Of a stretch of DNA of 7,268 nucleotides, positions 5,623 to 7,268 are shown one piece after another (within the stretch, counting starts at the first letter, position 1; every line of letters starts with the position of its first letter). The notes under the pieces were generated by a model. That model made no database searches, had not been told where the DNA came from, and saw only the letters and a list, made by a program, of their open reading frames with translations. The stretch spans positions 1 to 7,268 of the forward strand of contig CAMLFJ010000160.1 of NCBI GenBank assembly GCA_946479205.1. Reading direction: 5' to 3'. The translations under genes were made by a program, and so were the position numbers. Source of the stretch: an uncultured bacterium (GTDB lineage Bacteria; Methylomirabilota; Methylomirabilia; Rokubacteriales; CSP1-6).

Positions 5623-7200
5623 CTACTTCAGCCAGACGTCCTTGAAGCGCATCATGCCGTCCGGGATCGGGTCGTAGCCCTGCACCCGCGGGCTGAAGGC
5701 CTTGGGCTCGATCGGGTGCACGATGAAGATCATCGGCAGCTCGTCCTGCAGGATCCGCACGAGCTGGCTGAAGAGCTTCTTGCGCTCGGCCTGGCTCGAG
5801 ACCTCGCGCGACTTGTCGAGCAGGGCGTCGATCTGCGGATTCGAGATGCCGGACCAGTTGAGCGAGGTGCCCGGCGTGGTCTTGTAGAACTGGTAGGTGT
5901 TGCCGTCCGGATCCGGCCGGCCGCTCCACTGGTAGCTGATCATCTCGAAGTTCTTGCCGTTGCCGTCCGAGATCAGGGTGCCCGAGTCCACCAGCTTGAT
6001 CTTCATGGTGATCCCGGCCTCCGCGAGTTGGGCCTGGATGACCTCGGCCTCCTGCACGTTGATCGGGATGTTGTTGGTGGTCATGGTGAACGCGAAGCCG
6101 CCCGCCTTGCCGCCCTCGGCCAGCTTGGCCTTGACCTTGGCGAGGTCGCGCTTCATGAACGGGATCGAGCGGTCGTAGGCCCAGCTGGTGGGCGGGATCG
6201 GCCCGTTGGCGGGCACCCCCACGTTGAGCCACACCCCCTTGACGATCTGCTCGAGGTCGAGCGAGTAGGCCACCGCCTGGCGGAGCGCCTTGTTGTCGAA
6301 CGGCGGCTTGGTGTGGTTGAGCTGGTAGGCGAAGTCGGCGAGCGACGGCACGTCGAGCACCACCACGTTCTTGTCGGCCTTCACCGCGGCCACGTCGCGC
6401 GGCTGCACGTAGTCCATCACCTGGATCTCCCCCGCCTGCAGGCTCTGCAGCTTGACGGTGTCGTCCGGGATGGGCCGGTAGCGGATCTGCTCGAGGTACG
6501 GGCCGCCCTGCTTGTTCCAGTAGTTGTCGTTGCGCCGGATCAGCAGGTGGTCGTCCTTCACCCACTCCACGAACACGAAGGGACCGGTGCCCGCGCCCTT
6601 GGCATTGCGCTCGAGCTCGGGCCCGCGCTCCTGCGCGGTCTTGGGCGAGACCATCATGCCCGCGCGGTCGGTGAGGGTCGCGAGCAGGGCCGCGTCCGGG
6701 CGCTTGAGGTTGAGCCGCACCGTGTAGGCGTCCACCACGTCCACCGTGTCGATGCTGGCCACCTCGCCCTTGCGCACCGACTTGGCCTCGGTCTTCATGC
6801 GGTTGAAGTTGAACTTCACCGCTTCCGCGTTGAAGTCGGTGCCGTCGTGGAACTTCACCCCGCGGCGCAGCTTGAAGATCACCGTCTTCGGATCGGGCTG
6901 CTGCCAGGACTCGGCGAGCCCCGGCTTGATGCCGAGGTTGGCGTCGAGCACCACGAGCGGCTCGTAGATGTTGTGGTAGACCTGCCGGTCGATCTTGCTC
7001 CCCGACAGATGCGGATCCATGGTGGCCGCTTCGATGTAGAAGCCCACCCGCAGGGTGCCGCCCTTCTTGGGCGTCTCCTGGGCCCACGCGCGGCCGACCG
7101 CGCCGGGGACGAGGGCGCTCGACGCCCCCGCCAGCGCGGCCTTGCGGAGAAAGTCGCGGCGAGATTCCGAGTGGGTCGCGTCGGGCTGCGTGGCCGCCAT
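5623..7200 (-). CDS. ABC importer substrate-binding protein, family 5, Tat-exported
   Basis: A 525-residue periplasmic binding protein of the peptide/nickel/opine class (SBP_bac_5). I chose ATG 7200 over the longer frame starting at 7230, because AGGAGG sits seven bases upstream of 7200 and the extra ten residues would contain the Shine-Dalgarno. The N-terminus has a twin-arginine signal (SRRDFLRK, 13-20), a hydrophobic stretch and AWA (38-40) before the likely cleavage, so it should be exported folded via Tat. The mature part shows the family pattern: PHLSGSKIDRQVYHNIYEPL (63-82), FKLRRGVKFHDGTDFNAEAV (109-128, the signature region), TGPFVFVEW, NKALRQAVAYSLDLEQIV (303-320), YQWSGRPDPDG (423-433) and an end near GYDPIPDGMMRF. 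Length is usual for the family. It is the first visible gene of the minus-strand operon. The ligand cannot be told from sequence. Confidence 0.95.
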   Translation of the reverse strand: MAATQPDATHSESRRDFLRKAALAGASSALVPGAVGRAWAQETPKKGGTLRVGFYIEAATMDPHLSGSKIDRQVYHNIYEPLVVLDANLGIKPGLAESWQQPDPKTVIFKLRRGVKFHDGTDFNAEAVKFNFNRMKTEAKSVRKGEVASIDTVDVVDAYTVRLNLKRPDAALLATLTDRAGMMVSPKTAQERGPELERNAKGAGTGPFVFVEWVKDDHLLIRRNDNYWNKQGGPYLEQIRYRPIPDDTVKLQSLQAGEIQVMDYVQPRDVAAVKADKNVVVLDVPSLADFAYQLNHTKPPFDNKALRQAVAYSLDLEQIVKGVWLNVGVPANGPIPPTSWAYDRSIPFMKRDLAKVKAKLAEGGKAGGFAFTMTTNNIPINVQEAEVIQAQLAEAGITMKIKLVDSGTLISDGNGKNFEMISYQWSGRPDPDGNTYQFYKTTPGTSLNWSGISNPQIDALLDKSREVSSQAERKKLFSQLVRILQDELPMIFIVHPIEPKAFSPRVQGYDPIPDGMMRFKDVWLK

Positions 7201-7207
7201 TCCGTGT

Positions 7208-7213
7208 CCTCCT
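7208..7213 (-). promoter_or_regulatory. Ribosome binding site deciding the start of the binding-protein gene
   Basis: AGGAGG on the minus strand with seven bases to the ATG at 7200. This near-perfect site makes the in-frame ATG at 7230 an unlikely start. The remaining bases to the window edge (7231-7268) are GC-rich and show no recognisable promoter. Confidence 0.85.
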
Positions 7214-7268
7214 GAGGTTGGGCTGATCATTTGGCTGTCGTGGGGGCCGTCGCGGGCCGGCTCGAGCC

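Larger units (their letters stand above)
2590..7213 (-). other. Probable operon: binding protein - DppB - DppC - SnoaL-like - VOC
   Basis: Five genes lie on one strand with gaps of 16, 4, 60 and 64 bases in transcription order. The first three are certainly a transport unit by family order and tight spacing. The last two have their own strong Shine-Dalgarno sites and wider gaps, and could be read from a second promoter in 3716-3775, though no convincing one is visible. No DppD/DppF-type ATPase gene is present. The cluster ends at the convergent DUF748 gene, so ATPases must be upstream of the window or encoded elsewhere. Confidence 0.65.

Noticed and set aside
5464..7215. Long plus-strand open frame (583 codons) opposite the binding-protein and DppB genes
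   Set aside because: It lies antisense to two well-recognised conserved genes and its product is a low-complexity mix of His, Leu, Val, Arg and Asp, as expected from reading GC-biased codons backwards.

Overview
This is a high-GC window (about 70% by eye) with almost no non-coding DNA. It suggests the chromosome of a diderm, probably soil or sediment-dwelling bacterium. Three things support that: a large AsmA-clan DUF748 envelope protein (found in bacteria with an outer membrane), a Tat-exported substrate-binding protein, and strong codon-position GC bias. Candidates include Rokubacteria/Methylomirabilota or another GC-rich proteobacterial-type lineage, but no taxonomic marker is present and this is only a guess.

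Layout. (1) Bases 2-2518, plus strand: the 3' part of a DUF748/AsmA-like gene whose true start lies off the left edge. It contains an ungapped internal duplication of 214 residues. (2) Bases 2521-2604: an 84-bp inverted-repeat element lying between convergent genes. It supplies the stop codon and last four residues of the gene to its right. (3) Bases 2590-7200, minus strand: five co-directional genes that look like one operon. In transcription order they are a Tat-exported family 5 solute-binding protein, a DppB-type permease, a DppC-type permease, a secreted SnoaL-like protein and a VOC (glyoxalase/extradiol dioxygenase fold) protein. The SnoaL/VOC intergenic gap is largely a four-copy 16-bp tandem repeat that includes the SnoaL stop codon. 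(4) Bases 7201-7268: the ribosome binding site of the binding protein plus about 55 bases with nothing else recognisable.

How the genes may work together. The first three minus-strand genes make the binding and membrane parts of a dipeptide/nickel/opine-type ABC importer. No ATPase gene is visible, and none can follow downstream because the operon meets the convergent DUF748 gene. The SnoaL-like and VOC genes may act on the imported compound, but the substrate cannot be read from the sequence.

I see no clear new biological system. The most distinctive signals are the inverted-repeat element that has become part of a coding sequence, the 16-bp tandem repeat at the SnoaL/VOC junction, and the coupling of an importer lacking ATPases to two small enzyme-like genes.
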